A DNA stretch of 64,000 bases. Origin: Pseudolactococcus plantarum (lineage in GTDB: Bacteria; Bacillota; Bacilli; Lactobacillales; Streptococcaceae). The stretch lies in contig NZ_JXJX01000005.1 in the NCBI RefSeq assembly GCF_002441715.1, positions 110,442 to 174,441 on the forward strand, given 5' to 3'. Positions 28,627 through 38,044 of the stretch are shown in pieces. Numbering within the stretch: the first letter of the stretch is position 1; each line of letters starts with the position of its first letter. The translations under genes were made by a program, and so were the position numbers. The notes under the pieces were generated by a model. The model had not been told where the DNA came from, made no database searches, and saw only the letters and a list, made by a program, of their open reading frames with translations.

Positions 28627-28976
28627 CTGTTAACTCCTTTGATTTTAAACGCCAACTCATATCATCATCACTCAATAATCAAAACGTTTATTCTCTCTAT
28701 TGCTATCTCATCACAAGCCTATTGACAAAATAAAAAAGGCAGCTATAAGAAATAGTCATTACCTTTCATTATATCATTATATTAGCTTTTTTTCTTTTTA
28801 GATTTTTGGAAAATGTGTGGGGGAGGGAGGGGCTGTATAGTTTTTACAATTAGGCATTTAGTGAGCTATTTACATTAATAAACAATAAAGTAGCTATAAT
28901 TTAGCCACTTTTCTATTTCACTTACCTAATTATCTTATATCTTCGATACACGATAAAACTATTTGTCTATCAGATA
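28627..28976. other. intergenic, no gene seen
   Basis: Contains a hairpin AAAGTAGCTA-5 nt-TAGCCACTTT (28887-28911) that may end the immunity gene, and an isolated purine run GGGGGAGGGAGGGG (28819-28832) that stands out in AT-rich sequence. No conserved RNA motif recognised. Confidence 0.5.
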
Positions 28977-29297
28977 TTAGAATATATAACTTGACGCCAT
29001 TAATCCAGATGCTACTGCTTGGTCCCTCAATAATTTTGAATCTAATTGATGATGTGCTACATCTGGTTTTATATAATCATAGATATTACCCATTTTTTCA
29101 GGGAGTATCTTATGAGACATATAATATTTTGAAATACCACGAGATAAATCAGAAATAACTGCTACGTAGTCACATTCTTTTTCAAGTTTATCAGCTGCTG
29201 ACAGAATTAAATCTGTCAACTCTTTCTCTCCCTTTATTTCAGGATCATTGTAAGCTGAATCTAACATGTTGTATAATTCTTTTGATTTATCGTCCAT
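28977..29297 (-). CDS. bacteriocin immunity protein, EntA-immunity type
   Basis: 106-aa helical protein fitting the enterocin A immunity family: pattern SKELYNMLDSAYNDPEIKGE, then EL..LILSAADKLEKE, then a Tyr-rich helix and a hydrophobic C-terminus. Such proteins protect against class IIa bacteriocins by locking the toxin on the mannose PTS receptor. No bacteriocin precursor with a double-glycine leader is visible nearby, so it is an orphan immunity gene. AGGG ribosome site. Confidence 0.7.
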   Translation of the reverse strand: MDDKSKELYNMLDSAYNDPEIKGEKELTDLILSAADKLEKECDYVAVISDLSRGISKYYMSHKILPEKMGNIYDYIKPDVAHHQLDSKLLRDQAVASGLMASSYIF

Positions 29298-29681
29298 TTT
29301 TCCCTCGTTTCTATATTTTTAAAGACCTTAAGCATGTTCTTGAGTAAACTCTTTATATCTATACTAGATTAAATCAAATAAAGATAAATTTGTAAACAAA
29401 TAACTCATCACTCGATATACTTAAAGACTAAAAAATTTATTTCATGTACTGTGCCCTTGATTTTTGTCATTGTATATTTCTTTAAATATTTATGATAATC
29501 AATAACTTCTCTTTGAATACTTTTCATATATTCCGATTTTTATATCAAACTTAGTAGTTATTCTTCAAAATTTATCATGTCGTAGTTTACGGAAGAGTCT
29601 CAATAAATAGCATTGCAAAATTTTTTTAAAAAAATACATAATTATGAAATCTTGTACCGTATAGTAGGATTTTTTAAAACT
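29298..29681. other. AT-rich gap with one doubtful 39-codon frame
   Basis: The only frame worth noting is minus 29408-29527 (39 aa, start MKSIQREVIDYHKYLKKYT), with a weak ribosome site and no recognisable family. Otherwise nothing seen. Confidence 0.3.
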
Positions 29682-30142
29682 TTAAAAATTATTATCCTGA
29701 ACTAATTCAAACTTAAAATTTGAAATATTATATCTCTTATCTGCTAATACAATAATGCGTTCATCATGAGAAGCAATAATCACGGACTTCCCCTCTTTTT
29801 TAACTGATTAAATAAAGTTGTAATGACTTCAAAATTCTTTTGGTCTAAATTTGTAGTTGGCTCATCAGCAAGTATCATATCAGGATTTAACATTAGACTC
29901 CTTGCAATTGCAACACGTTGTTTTTGACCACCTGAAATATTTTTGACAACATTATTAAGCATATCGTTAAAGCCAAATCTCTTTGAAAGATTCCCTGCAC
30001 GATGAATATACTCTTGCTTATGCTTTTTCTGATGCAATACTGGTACAAGCAGATTTTCAAGTACCGTATAATCTTGAAGTAAAGCAAAATCTTGTGCAAT
30101 ATATCCAATATGGTCTCTTCTAAACTGGCTTATTCTATATTC
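29682..30142 (-). pseudogene. remnant of an ABC ATPase (bacteriocin-export type)
   Basis: Translation from 30142 gives an ABC ATPase from the Q-loop region on ([16 protein letters not shown]), with signature [15 protein letters not shown] and Walker [13 protein letters not shown]. Walker A and everything before it are missing. Near 29789-29800 the frame breaks in a run of six A after QL. Restoring one A continues [20 protein letters not shown] to a TAA at 29682-29684. So it is both N-terminally deleted and frameshifted. The tail resembles ATPases of lactococcin-972-type export systems (weak inference). It abuts the permease gene stop by 8 nt. Confidence 0.8.
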
Positions 30143-30150
30143 TTAGTGTA

Positions 30151-31107
30151 TTAATTTAGCTCTTTTCGTTTCATTTGACAATAAATAGCAATAAACATAA
30201 ACAGTATTATATAACAAATGATTACAGATAGAGTGTTATATAATTTGATATTTATGTTATCTAAGTGCATGCCTAATTCAGCAATGTAATGCTGTGGAAA
30301 CACATATTGTATCTTATCTTGTAAAGTTCCTTTTTTCGCAGTGAACAAGGCTCCTGACAATAGCATTGTTAAGACTGTCAACATTGTCCCAATCAACAAA
30401 GCACCTTGGTTCTTTCTTGTAAAAGTTGATAGCATCATACCAAAACTTGAAGCAAATATCTCAATCAGAAAAGTTGTAAAAATTAATTGCCATGACAAGG
30501 CAATGTTAAGTAAAGGTAATAAAATAATCAATCCTATTATATTTATTAAAAATAGTACTATAAAATTAAATAAAAATTGTTGTAGTGTGTATGATACTGT
30601 TGATATGCCACTAAGATTAATTCTTTTATCCACACCGTTCCGATCATCAAAATAAAATTTATATAAAATTAACGATAAAATCATAGAAGTCATCGAAACA
30701 ACCGTTAATATGACTTTAAAAATTGTTTTATTTTGTGATGATTTAGATTTAATGATTTTTCCTTCATTTAAAAAGTCACTAAGTGCCTTACTAAAATCTG
30801 ATTTTTTCGTTGTTATTACTTTATAATTACCAGACTCTTTAGTCACATAGGCATCATACTTTCCTAAAATAATGTTTTTAAAATATTCCTTATCTTTTTT
30901 AACTTCTGTTACAGACAAATTTTCGTTATCCATCCTAGTCAATTCTTTTGCGCTTTGTGATACACCAATATGTTGCTTAGAAGCTGTCATAGTCACAACA
31001 TAGGAGGTCGCAAATAGACTAGAAAACGTGACTAAGATAATAATCATAAAATATTTTTTTTCTCGTAAAAATCTTTCAAAATTGTGTCTTAATATGGTAA
31101 AATTCAT
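30151..31107 (-). CDS. ABC-2 type transporter permease
   Basis: 318-aa membrane protein: helix near residues 18-40, an extracellular region of about 90 aa, then five helices (about 130-310) in the ABC2_membrane_3 pattern. Start overlaps the preceding permease region by 2 nt spacing. It works as half of the exporter with the next permease and the ATPase at 31873. The weak signal-like N-terminus and large external loop suit peptide or drug export. Substrate unknown. Confidence 0.8.
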   Translation of the reverse strand: MNFTILRHNFERFLREKKYFMIIILVTFSSLFATSYVVTMTASKQHIGVSQSAKELTRMDNENLSVTEVKKDKEYFKNIILGKYDAYVTKESGNYKVITTKKSDFSKALSDFLNEGKIIKSKSSQNKTIFKVILTVVSMTSMILSLILYKFYFDDRNGVDKRINLSGISTVSYTLQQFLFNFIVLFLINIIGLIILLPLLNIALSWQLIFTTFLIEIFASSFGMMLSTFTRKNQGALLIGTMLTVLTMLLSGALFTAKKGTLQDKIQYVFPQHYIAELGMHLDNINIKLYNTLSVIICYIILFMFIAIYCQMKRKELN

Positions 31108-31109
31108 TT

Positions 31110-31850
31110 TTATTCTCCAAACATTTCTGGTCGATACTTAAAGTGTATAATCAATATAAATATGAAAGAACTAATTAGTAACATAAGTATAGTACTGTAC
31201 ATTTTAGTAAAATTATGATCGTAAATAATGCTAAAAAAAGTGGATAACACATTCGCAATTGGTGACATATTAGAAATATCGGCAATTCTCTTACCAAAAA
31301 TATATAATGGAAAGAAAAGACCAGAAGTAATCGCTATAATATTAATCACCAAATTTAAAATTTTAGTAGCTATATCCTCATTATTGATTAAAACACAAAA
31401 TGCTCCACCAAATGTAATAGAAAAAATTATTAAAAAAAGTTCTAATAATAAGATTGAGCCAATGTTACTCTTACCATAATTGACAAATCCCGTAGCATTA
31501 AAAACAATAGTATAGAATGCTAAAATCAAATAAGATAATAGAATAGATACAGATAATTTAGACATATAGATTTGGTATCTGGGAATTGGTGAATATATAA
31601 TACGATAATTAGCATATTTTACGCTACTACCAAAAAGCATTTCTGGTAAGATAATAACCGTTGCCATTGATAGATAGATCATCATCGTAACGCCATAGTA
31701 ATCATATGAATTTAGTATCCCTCCAGTAAAAATAGAGTTAAAAACAAAACCAGTGATTGGAATAAGTAAAATAGGATATATTAATAAATACATCATAATA
31801 GGTTTATTCTTCCAAAGATTTATTAAATCTTGCTTCATAATTGTTAACAT
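31110..31850 (-). CDS. ABC-2 type transporter permease
   Basis: 246 aa, six predicted helices, the normal ABC-2 permease length. Contains ALFYTIV-like and FPLYIFGKRIADISNMSPIA segments typical of DrrB/ABC-2 families. Sits 22 nt after the ATPase gene. Together with 30151-31107 it would form the membrane channel. Confidence 0.82.
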   Translation of the reverse strand: MLTIMKQDLINLWKNKPIMMYLLIYPILLIPITGFVFNSIFTGGILNSYDYYGVTMMIYLSMATVIILPEMLFGSSVKYANYRIIYSPIPRYQIYMSKLSVSILLSYLILAFYTIVFNATGFVNYGKSNIGSILLLELFLIIFSITFGGAFCVLINNEDIATKILNLVINIIAITSGLFFPLYIFGKRIADISNMSPIANVLSTFFSIIYDHNFTKMYSTILMLLISSFIFILIIHFKYRPEMFGE

Positions 31851-31872
31851 TAGACACTCCTTCGTCTTTAAA

Positions 31873-32811
31873 TTAGTCTCTTAATTTCTTACCTGTCAAT
31901 GATAAAAATACATCCTCTAGATTATTTTGATGAACAGCAATACTAATAATATTCACATTGTTTTCTATTAACATTTCAAGAACTCTGTTTAGAGATGAGT
32001 TATCCTCTACATCTAAAACAACAGTGGATTCATCAGTTAATTCAAGACTCTTTACTTCTTCTAACTCGTTTACTTTTTGTAAAACTTCTTCCGAAATTTT
32101 AAGTGATGTTGTGATAGCATATTGAGAAGCACTATTATCCTCTAAAATTTTGTTCAAGTTATCATTTAATAATATAACTCCCCCATCCATGATTATCACT
32201 CTATCACATATGGCTTGTACTTCTTCCATATAGTGGGTCGTATATATAATAGTAGCCCCTTCCTGACGAAGATTTTGGATAGACTGCAATATATGATTAC
32301 GGGATTGTGGATCTATACCAACAGTTGGTTCATCAAAAATAATTAATTCTGGATTATGGACAATAGCGCAAGCAATATTTAATCTTCTCTTCATCCCACC
32401 TGAGAAAGTTGAAGCTTTATCATCTCTTCGTTCTTGGAGACCAACTTTATCCAATGCATCTTCAACTTTTTTATCAATTTCATTTTTATTCACTCCATAT
32501 AGCGAAGCAAAGAATTTAACATTTTGAAATGCCGTATCATCTTCATAGATGGCTAGTTCTTGTGGTACAATTCCTAATTTTTGTTTGACTTCTTTTAATG
32601 TCAATTCACTATTATTAAAATATTGAATATCGCCTTGATCACATTTTAATAATGTAGATAAAATATTAATTGTAGTGCTTTTACCTGCGCCATTAGGCCC
32701 TAAAAATCCTAAAATTTCTCCTTTATAAACATTGAAATTTAAATTATCAAGCGCTTTTCTGCCATTTCTGTAAGTCTTCGACAACTCTTTTACTGTTAAA
32801 ATATCTTCCAT
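31873..32811 (-). CDS. ABC transporter ATP-binding protein (CcmA/DrrA type)
   Basis: 312 aa. Walker A GPNGAGKST (about residue 37), signature FSGGMKRRLNIA, Walker B LIIFDEPTVGID, plus a C-terminal domain of about 90 aa like DrrA-type drug-export ATPases. Drives the two ABC-2 permeases. Preceded in the same operon by a condensation-domain remnant and tetR. AAAGAGGT ribosome site. Confidence 0.9.
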   Translation of the reverse strand: MEDILTVKELSKTYRNGRKALDNLNFNVYKGEILGFLGPNGAGKSTTINILSTLLKCDQGDIQYFNNSELTLKEVKQKLGIVPQELAIYEDDTAFQNVKFFASLYGVNKNEIDKKVEDALDKVGLQERRDDKASTFSGGMKRRLNIACAIVHNPELIIFDEPTVGIDPQSRNHILQSIQNLRQEGATIIYTTHYMEEVQAICDRVIIMDGGVILLNDNLNKILEDNSASQYAITTSLKISEEVLQKVNELEEVKSLELTDESTVVLDVEDNSSLNRVLEMLIENNVNIISIAVHQNNLEDVFLSLTGKKLRD

Positions 32812-32825
32812 TTATATATACCTCT

Positions 32826-33032
32826 TTATCTAATAATATTTTTCAATGTGTCAATAAAATAGTCCTTATATCTCACTATCTCATCTTTGGTAAACAATTC
32901 ATTTCTATATTCAATAATAGCTTTAAGTGTGCCATCAACTTTCACAAATTCCCACTTGATATCAAACATTCAGTATGAAAAAGGAGATGCTTATAGCTTT
33001 TTTTCTGCATTTGTTAAATCAAATTTTTTCAT
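32826..33032 (-). pseudogene. internally deleted condensation-domain (NRPS-type) gene
   Basis: ATG 33032, with AAAGGAATG upstream, starts MKKFDLTNAEKKL then stops at 32991. After a short gap the frame at 32969-32826 reads MFDIKWEFVKVDG...TLKAIIEYRNELFTKD...YFIDTLKNIIR, which looks like the final strand-helix of a condensation domain (the family pattern LKxxIEYNxxLFxxxTIxxMxxHFxxLL). About 400 residues between the two ends are missing. Start lies 2 nt after the tetR stop, so the intact gene was translationally coupled to tetR and lay ahead of the ABC genes. Family call is by eye. Confidence 0.55.
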
Positions 33033-33034
33033 AA

Positions 33035-33622
33035 TCATTCCTTTGAAATCGTTGAAAAACAAATACTATAAACAATTCTAACTATTTTCTCAATATATTC
33101 TTCTTTTTGTACTTCTGAATCAAAATCAGAAAATACAGGATAGGCATTCTGGATTATATTTAATACAATTTTCGCTTCTACATCAAAATTAATTTCTGAG
33201 TTTGGTTGAATCAATACCAAAACTTCTCTTATTATGTTTTCTAACTTCAAATTTATATCATACATTTGAAGTTTAAATTCTGAATCTTTTCTTGATAATA
33301 GTAAAATATCACTATTCAAAAATTGATTTTCCCAATTTTTATCAATCCCACTAATCAGAAATTCTTTGAATTTTATCTCAGACCGAATATTATTACCAGT
33401 TATATTTTTTTTTAAGCACTCCATCTGTTCTAAAGAATATTCAAAAAATCTACTAACTAAAATTTTAAAGATATCCTCCTTGCTTTCAAAATAATTATAA
33501 AATACTCCTACTGATACACCTGATTCTTTCGTAATATCCTTGGTAGTTATAGATGATAAACTGCGAGTTACTAATAATTTATCTGTTGCCTCAATTAGTT
33601 TATTTCTATTATCTTTTTTCAT
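33035..33622 (-). CDS. TetR-family transcriptional regulator
   Basis: 195 aa. N-terminal helix-turn-helix: SSITTKDITKESGVSVGVFY NYF pattern (about residues 20-45), then an all-helical ligand domain. The longer frame from 33664 would start inside its own promoter; ATG 33622 has AAAGGAG 6 nt upstream. It heads the operon with the condensation remnant and ABC exporter. Two matching operators lie on its promoter, so it very likely represses the operon until a ligand, probably an exported compound, binds. Confidence 0.88.
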   Translation of the reverse strand: MKKDNRNKLIEATDKLLVTRSLSSITTKDITKESGVSVGVFYNYFESKEDIFKILVSRFFEYSLEQMECLKKNITGNNIRSEIKFKEFLISGIDKNWENQFLNSDILLLSRKDSEFKLQMYDINLKLENIIREVLVLIQPNSEINFDVEAKIVLNIIQNAYPVFSDFDSEVQKEEYIEKIVRIVYSICFSTISKE

Positions 33623-33644
33623 TTTCTTCTCCTTTATCAACGTT

Positions 33645-33708
33645 ATAAATGAATTATAGTTCATTTATAAAAACAAATCAACATATAAATGAATTTTAGT
33701 TCATTTAT
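33645..33708 (-). promoter_or_regulatory. tetR promoter with two tandem operators
   Basis: Minus strand TTGATT (33676-33681), 17 nt, TATAAT (33653-33658). Two 24-bp dyads with arms ATAAATGAA / TTCATTTAT at 33645-33668 and 33685-33708, centres 40 bp apart. The first has the -10 box at its centre; the second flanks the -35. Confidence 0.85.
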
Positions 33709-33863
33709 TGATATTTTACTTTAAACACAAAATAAAATGCACCAACTTTGACATTGTTACACTTTATCCTATATTCAAATCACAACGGCGACTCTCAACT
33801 TATTTGCCCAGATTTTGTTACCATGGTTCTATCTTAAATTTCTAATGATATTCTAACCTATAC

Positions 33864-33892
33864 TAGGCATTAGAAAACGAAAGTGTTATAAT
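33864..33892 (+). promoter_or_regulatory. promoter of the FolT-like gene
   Basis: TAGGCA (33864-33869), 17 nt, TATAAT (33887-33892) with TGT extension. Start expected at about 33898-33900, directly before the pseudoknot stem. Confidence 0.6.
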
Positions 33893-33900
33893 TAAATGCA

Positions 33901-34027
33901 AACAGCGTTTGATCCTAATTCGGCTGTTAAAAAACAATAGGAGAGTCAAAATGAACTTTTTTTTAATAACTTAGAAACTATGCTGTATACGATAACACAT
34001 GTTGTATTTAAGCATCGTTTTTTTATG
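33901..34027 (+). promoter_or_regulatory. candidate pseudoknot riboswitch with leader peptide and attenuator
   Basis: H-type pseudoknot: stem 1 AACAGC (33901-33906) / GCTGTT (33923-33928); loop TCCTA (33913-33917) pairs with TAGGA (33938-33942); joining strand AAAAAACAA. TAGGAG is also the ribosome site of a 7-codon ORF (33951-33974, MNFFLIT). A hairpin ATGCT..AGCAT (33980-34015) with seven T follows, a possible terminator. The layout resembles preQ1-I riboswitches (short stem, A-rich third loop, sequestered SD), but the loop does not match the consensus that I remember. Not the THF riboswitch. Confidence 0.5.
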
Positions 34028-34074
34028 TCCACTTAACTGTTAATGATTGTATAAAAAAGAAAAGGTAATCAAAC

Positions 34075-34620
34075 ATGAACCACATTATATCTAAAAACAT
34101 TTTTCAAGTCCCAAAGTTAGATGCAAAGCTTATTTCGGTTTCCGCTTTACTGCTTGCTATGGATGTCATTTTTTATAAAATTTCAATTGGTCCTGCGTTC
34201 GCCCCAGTTACATTTGGATTTATTTCAATGGCTTTAATGGGTTATATTTATGGGCCTATTTGGGGCGGCGTCCTTGAAATGATATCAAATATTCTTTGTT
34301 TTACTGTGTTTGGCTCGGGATCGTTCCAAATCGCTTTTCTAATTGCTGCTTTCTTGGGAGGATTCATTAATGGCGTATTCCTCTATCGTAAAAAAGTAAA
34401 TGTTTTCTCTGTCATTTTAGCTCAGCTAATCATTATGATACCAATCAGTTTATTACTTAATTCATGGTTGATGTCTATTTTATTCAACACTAATTTCCAA
34501 GTCATTTTTTGGAACAGATTGTTTAGAAATATCGCCCTAATTCCTATTCAAATCATCATCATTATGGTCATATTTACCGCTTTAGAGAGAAGAAACGTAT
34601 TCAAATCTTTGAAACTTTGA
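34075..34620 (+). CDS. ECF transporter S component, FolT-like family
   Basis: 181-aa membrane protein with about six helices, the substrate-binding S component of an energy-coupling factor vitamin transporter. It would share the ATPases and EcfT encoded elsewhere. Seen: FAPVTFGFISMALMGYIYGPIWGG and the C-terminal WNRLFRNIALIPIQIIIIM, both matching folate-family S components. Substrate is most likely folate or another pterin/deazapurine; the pseudoknot leader raises a queuosine precursor as an alternative. AAAAGG ribosome site. Confidence 0.75.
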   Translation: MNHIISKNIFQVPKLDAKLISVSALLLAMDVIFYKISIGPAFAPVTFGFISMALMGYIYGPIWGGVLEMISNILCFTVFGSGSFQIAFLIAAFLGGFINGVFLYRKKVNVFSVILAQLIIMIPISLLLNSWLMSILFNTNFQVIFWNRLFRNIALIPIQIIIIMVIFTALERRNVFKSLKL

Positions 34621-34668
34621 ATATCATAAAGTCACAGTATGCCTCTAGTACTAAAACTTATTTGTATT

Positions 34669-34695
34669 AAAAAAACGCTCAACGGCGTTTTTTTT
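34669..34695 (+). terminator. terminator of the FolT-like gene
   Basis: AAAAACGC-6 nt-GCGTTTTT hairpin with T run. Confidence 0.88.
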
Positions 34696-34800
34696 TGATT
34701 TTCACTTTGCTATGGCTAAAATTGAATAAAATTTTTCTCACATAAAGGTCACAAGTTAGTCTCATGATAACTGAATAGCTTTTTCTACTTAAAAAGTTTA

Positions 34801-34905
34801 TTACGTACAGTCTGGCAAATTATTATCTATTAGATACTTGATTAGTTCGTTTACCAAATCATCTACCAACTCTTTTTTATTTCCGATTTCAATTTTTGTA
34901 ATCAT
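34801..34905 (-). CDS. 34-codon ORF after the immunity gene (doubtful)
   Basis: Translates to a charged peptide starting MITKIEIGNKKELVDDLVNE and ending at TAA 34801. It begins 14 nt after the immunity stop, with only a weak ribosome site. It looks like the N-terminus of a DNA-binding or excisionase-type protein cut short; no family assigned. Confidence 0.3.
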   Translation of the reverse strand: MITKIEIGNKKELVDDLVNELIKYLIDNNLPDCT

Positions 34906-34919
34906 TTATTGTAATCGCT

Positions 34920-35264
34920 CTACCTATTATGAGTCGGCACTTGTTCTCCAAATTTATAGAATTGTGATTTATCAGAAAAATCAGCCATATACGAGCCGTT
35001 TAATCCTGCTTTTTGACCGATCACACTCAACTGAATCGTCAGTTTTTCTTCCTCAGAAGAAAAGCTAATTTTTCCTGTAGACGCTGTAATCCGAATATAT
35101 TGAATTAATCTATTGATCAATCTCTCAGGATTTTTTTCTGTATCAAGTTTTTGATTAACTTTTAATAATACGTCAAGAATGTCTAACAGCTCACTCGATT
35201 TTGTATCACGTTTTGCTAACTGATTATATAGATCATTGACAATTTCTTTTTCTAACTGATTCAT
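34920..35264 (-). CDS. bacteriocin immunity protein, leucocin A/mesentericin type
   Basis: 114 aa. The central and C-terminal parts (INRLIQYIRITASTGKI; LSVIGQKAGLNGSYMADF; SDKSQFY) match what I recall of the leucocin A immunity protein closely. It would protect from class IIa (pediocin-like) bacteriocins that attack the mannose PTS. No bacteriocin structural gene, ABC or inducing peptide is adjacent, so this is an orphan immunity gene. Second immunity gene within 6 kb. Confidence 0.82.
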   Translation of the reverse strand: MNQLEKEIVNDLYNQLAKRDTKSSELLDILDVLLKVNQKLDTEKNPERLINRLIQYIRITASTGKISFSSEEEKLTIQLSVIGQKAGLNGSYMADFSDKSQFYKFGEQVPTHNR

Positions 35265-35390
35265 AATTTTTCTACTCCACCTATTTTTATTCCTACATAT
35301 TATTTAAACACTATTGTTAAAAAAAGTAAACGAATAACTCGGTGTATGACGCGTTCATGATGAACACGCAACATTTCATTCGCTCGAAGT

Positions 35391-35444
35391 AGGAGGATAC
35401 TTATGTTTAACCAAGATCATGTCTTTTTTCTATTCTATCTTTGA
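35391..35444 (+). other. 13-codon mini-ORF with perfect Shine-Dalgarno
   Basis: AGGAGG (35391-35396) followed 6 nt later by ATG 35403 and 13 codons (MFNQDHVFFLFYL), ending TGA 35442-35444. It runs antisense toward the 3' end of phrB. A dyad GCGTTCAT/GATGAAC precedes it (35351-35369). It may be the stub of a deleted gene or a leader peptide. Confidence 0.3.
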
Positions 35445-35459
35445 CAAAATCTAGGTGAC

Positions 35460-36881
35460 TCAACTCTCTTTCATATCCCCTGCATACGCCTTACTATCTT
35501 CATAAGCAGATAAGGTTTTTAGTCTAGCTGTTTTATGCACGACTATAGGATGTGGATAATCTTTTCCTAACGTAACACCGTAAAGACTCTCTTCCAACTC
35601 CGTCATTTTCCAAGGCTGATGGATTAATGCATCTGGTAATTCTTTCAATGCTGGTAGGTAGTTTCTGATAAATGCGCCAGAGGCATCAAATTTTTCAGAC
35701 TGAGTGACAGGATTAAAAATTCTAAAGTAAGGCACAGCATCTGTTCCTGTACTTGCTGCCCACTGCCACCCCCCGATATTACTCGCAGGTGAATAATCAA
35801 TAAGCTGTTGTTGGAAGTATTTTTCTCCTTTGCGCCAGTCAATCAAAAGATCTTTAATCAAAAAGGATGCCACGATCATTCTCAGTCTATTATGCATCCA
35901 ACCTGTTTCATTTAGTTGTGCCATAGCAGCGTCAATGATTGGATAACCCGTTTGTCCTTGACACCATTTTTGAAAGTCTGTTTCTGATTTGTTCCAGTTG
36001 ATGTGTTGAAACTCTTTTTTGATAGGGTCAGTTTTTTGGTTTGGATTTTCTTTGTAAATCATATTGTAAAAATCACGCCAACATAATTCTTTCTGAAATG
36101 TCTGCTTCCCAATACTATTTTCTGCAAACTCTAACATTGACCAGACCGTCCGAATCGAGAGTTCACCTGTTCTAAGATATGGTGATAACAGACTTGTCCC
36201 ATTGACCGCTGGAAAATCTCGATTAGTTTCATAATCAGCCAAGTAATGACTGACAAAAGCCTTAAAGCGTTTTTTTGCTGCTGTTGAGCCTAGTTCATAA
36301 AACGGTTTTTGGGGTAAACTAGCACATAAGTTTGCAAATTCTGCTTCATCTTTTGGAAACAGCACATCCTTGACTACGATGGATGAGTTAAGTGGTGTTC
36401 GAAGCGGTGTTGGTTTAATCATCTCCTTCCACCGATTATAATAGGGTGTAAACACTTTATAAGGCTGACCACTTTGGTTTTTGATTAGGTCTGCATGATG
36501 CAGGTAATGATCCTGATAAGCATGAACTGTGATATCATTTTTTACAAAAAAATCTATCATGTCTTGATCTCTTTGTAAGCCAAAACCAGCCTCATCTGTG
36601 TTAAAGTAAATACGCTCCCAAGATGGAACTGCTGCTTTTAATCTCGTAAAACACGCGCGGATATCACCATAAAGCATCTGAAGGTGCATCTGCTCGTTCA
36701 CTTGGGTTTGGAAAAATTGTACAGCCTGAAAAAAAGCTTGGTGATTCAAACTGTGATCAATAAATTGCGTTGGATTAACATGAAATAGTAAAATCAAGTC
36801 TTTGGATGTTGTCATGGCATGATACAGCGCTGTTTGATCTTCTAATCTTAAATCATGCCGAAACCACATGATATCTGTCAT
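35460..36881 (-). CDS. phrB: deoxyribodipyrimidine photolyase
   Basis: 473-aa light-driven repair enzyme for cyclobutane pyrimidine dimers. N-terminal antenna (Rossmann) domain starting IMWFRHDLRLEDQTAL, C-terminal FAD domain with CWRDFYNMIY, GYPIIDAAMAQLNETGWMHN and the Trp-rich NIGGWQWAASTGTDA. Length is usual for class I CPD photolyases. AAAGGAG site before ATG. Divergent from butA, with 328 bp between them. Confidence 0.95.
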   Translation of the reverse strand: MTDIMWFRHDLRLEDQTALYHAMTTSKDLILLFHVNPTQFIDHSLNHQAFFQAVQFFQTQVNEQMHLQMLYGDIRACFTRLKAAVPSWERIYFNTDEAGFGLQRDQDMIDFFVKNDITVHAYQDHYLHHADLIKNQSGQPYKVFTPYYNRWKEMIKPTPLRTPLNSSIVVKDVLFPKDEAEFANLCASLPQKPFYELGSTAAKKRFKAFVSHYLADYETNRDFPAVNGTSLLSPYLRTGELSIRTVWSMLEFAENSIGKQTFQKELCWRDFYNMIYKENPNQKTDPIKKEFQHINWNKSETDFQKWCQGQTGYPIIDAAMAQLNETGWMHNRLRMIVASFLIKDLLIDWRKGEKYFQQQLIDYSPASNIGGWQWAASTGTDAVPYFRIFNPVTQSEKFDASGAFIRNYLPALKELPDALIHQPWKMTELEESLYGVTLGKDYPHPIVVHKTARLKTLSAYEDSKAYAGDMKES

Positions 36882-37971
<1,090 letters not shown>

Positions 37972-37984
37972 TATAAACCCAAGT

Positions 37985-38030
37985 AAAAAGACGACGCATA
38001 TCCGATTATATGGCTTAAGTCGTCTTTTTA
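37985..38030 (+). terminator. terminator of butA
   Basis: AAAAAGACGAC / GTCGTCTTTTT stem with T run. Confidence 0.88.
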
Positions 38031-38044
38031 TCTACCCTGATTAC

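Noticed and set aside
33901..34074. THF riboswitch before the FolT-like gene
   Set aside because: The conserved THF core (GGAGAGUAGAUGAUUCGCG-like) is absent; only a pseudoknot/attenuator is visible.
34838..35068. 76-codon plus-strand ORF
   Set aside because: Overlaps the leucocin-type immunity gene in antisense, which has clear family motifs; not credible.
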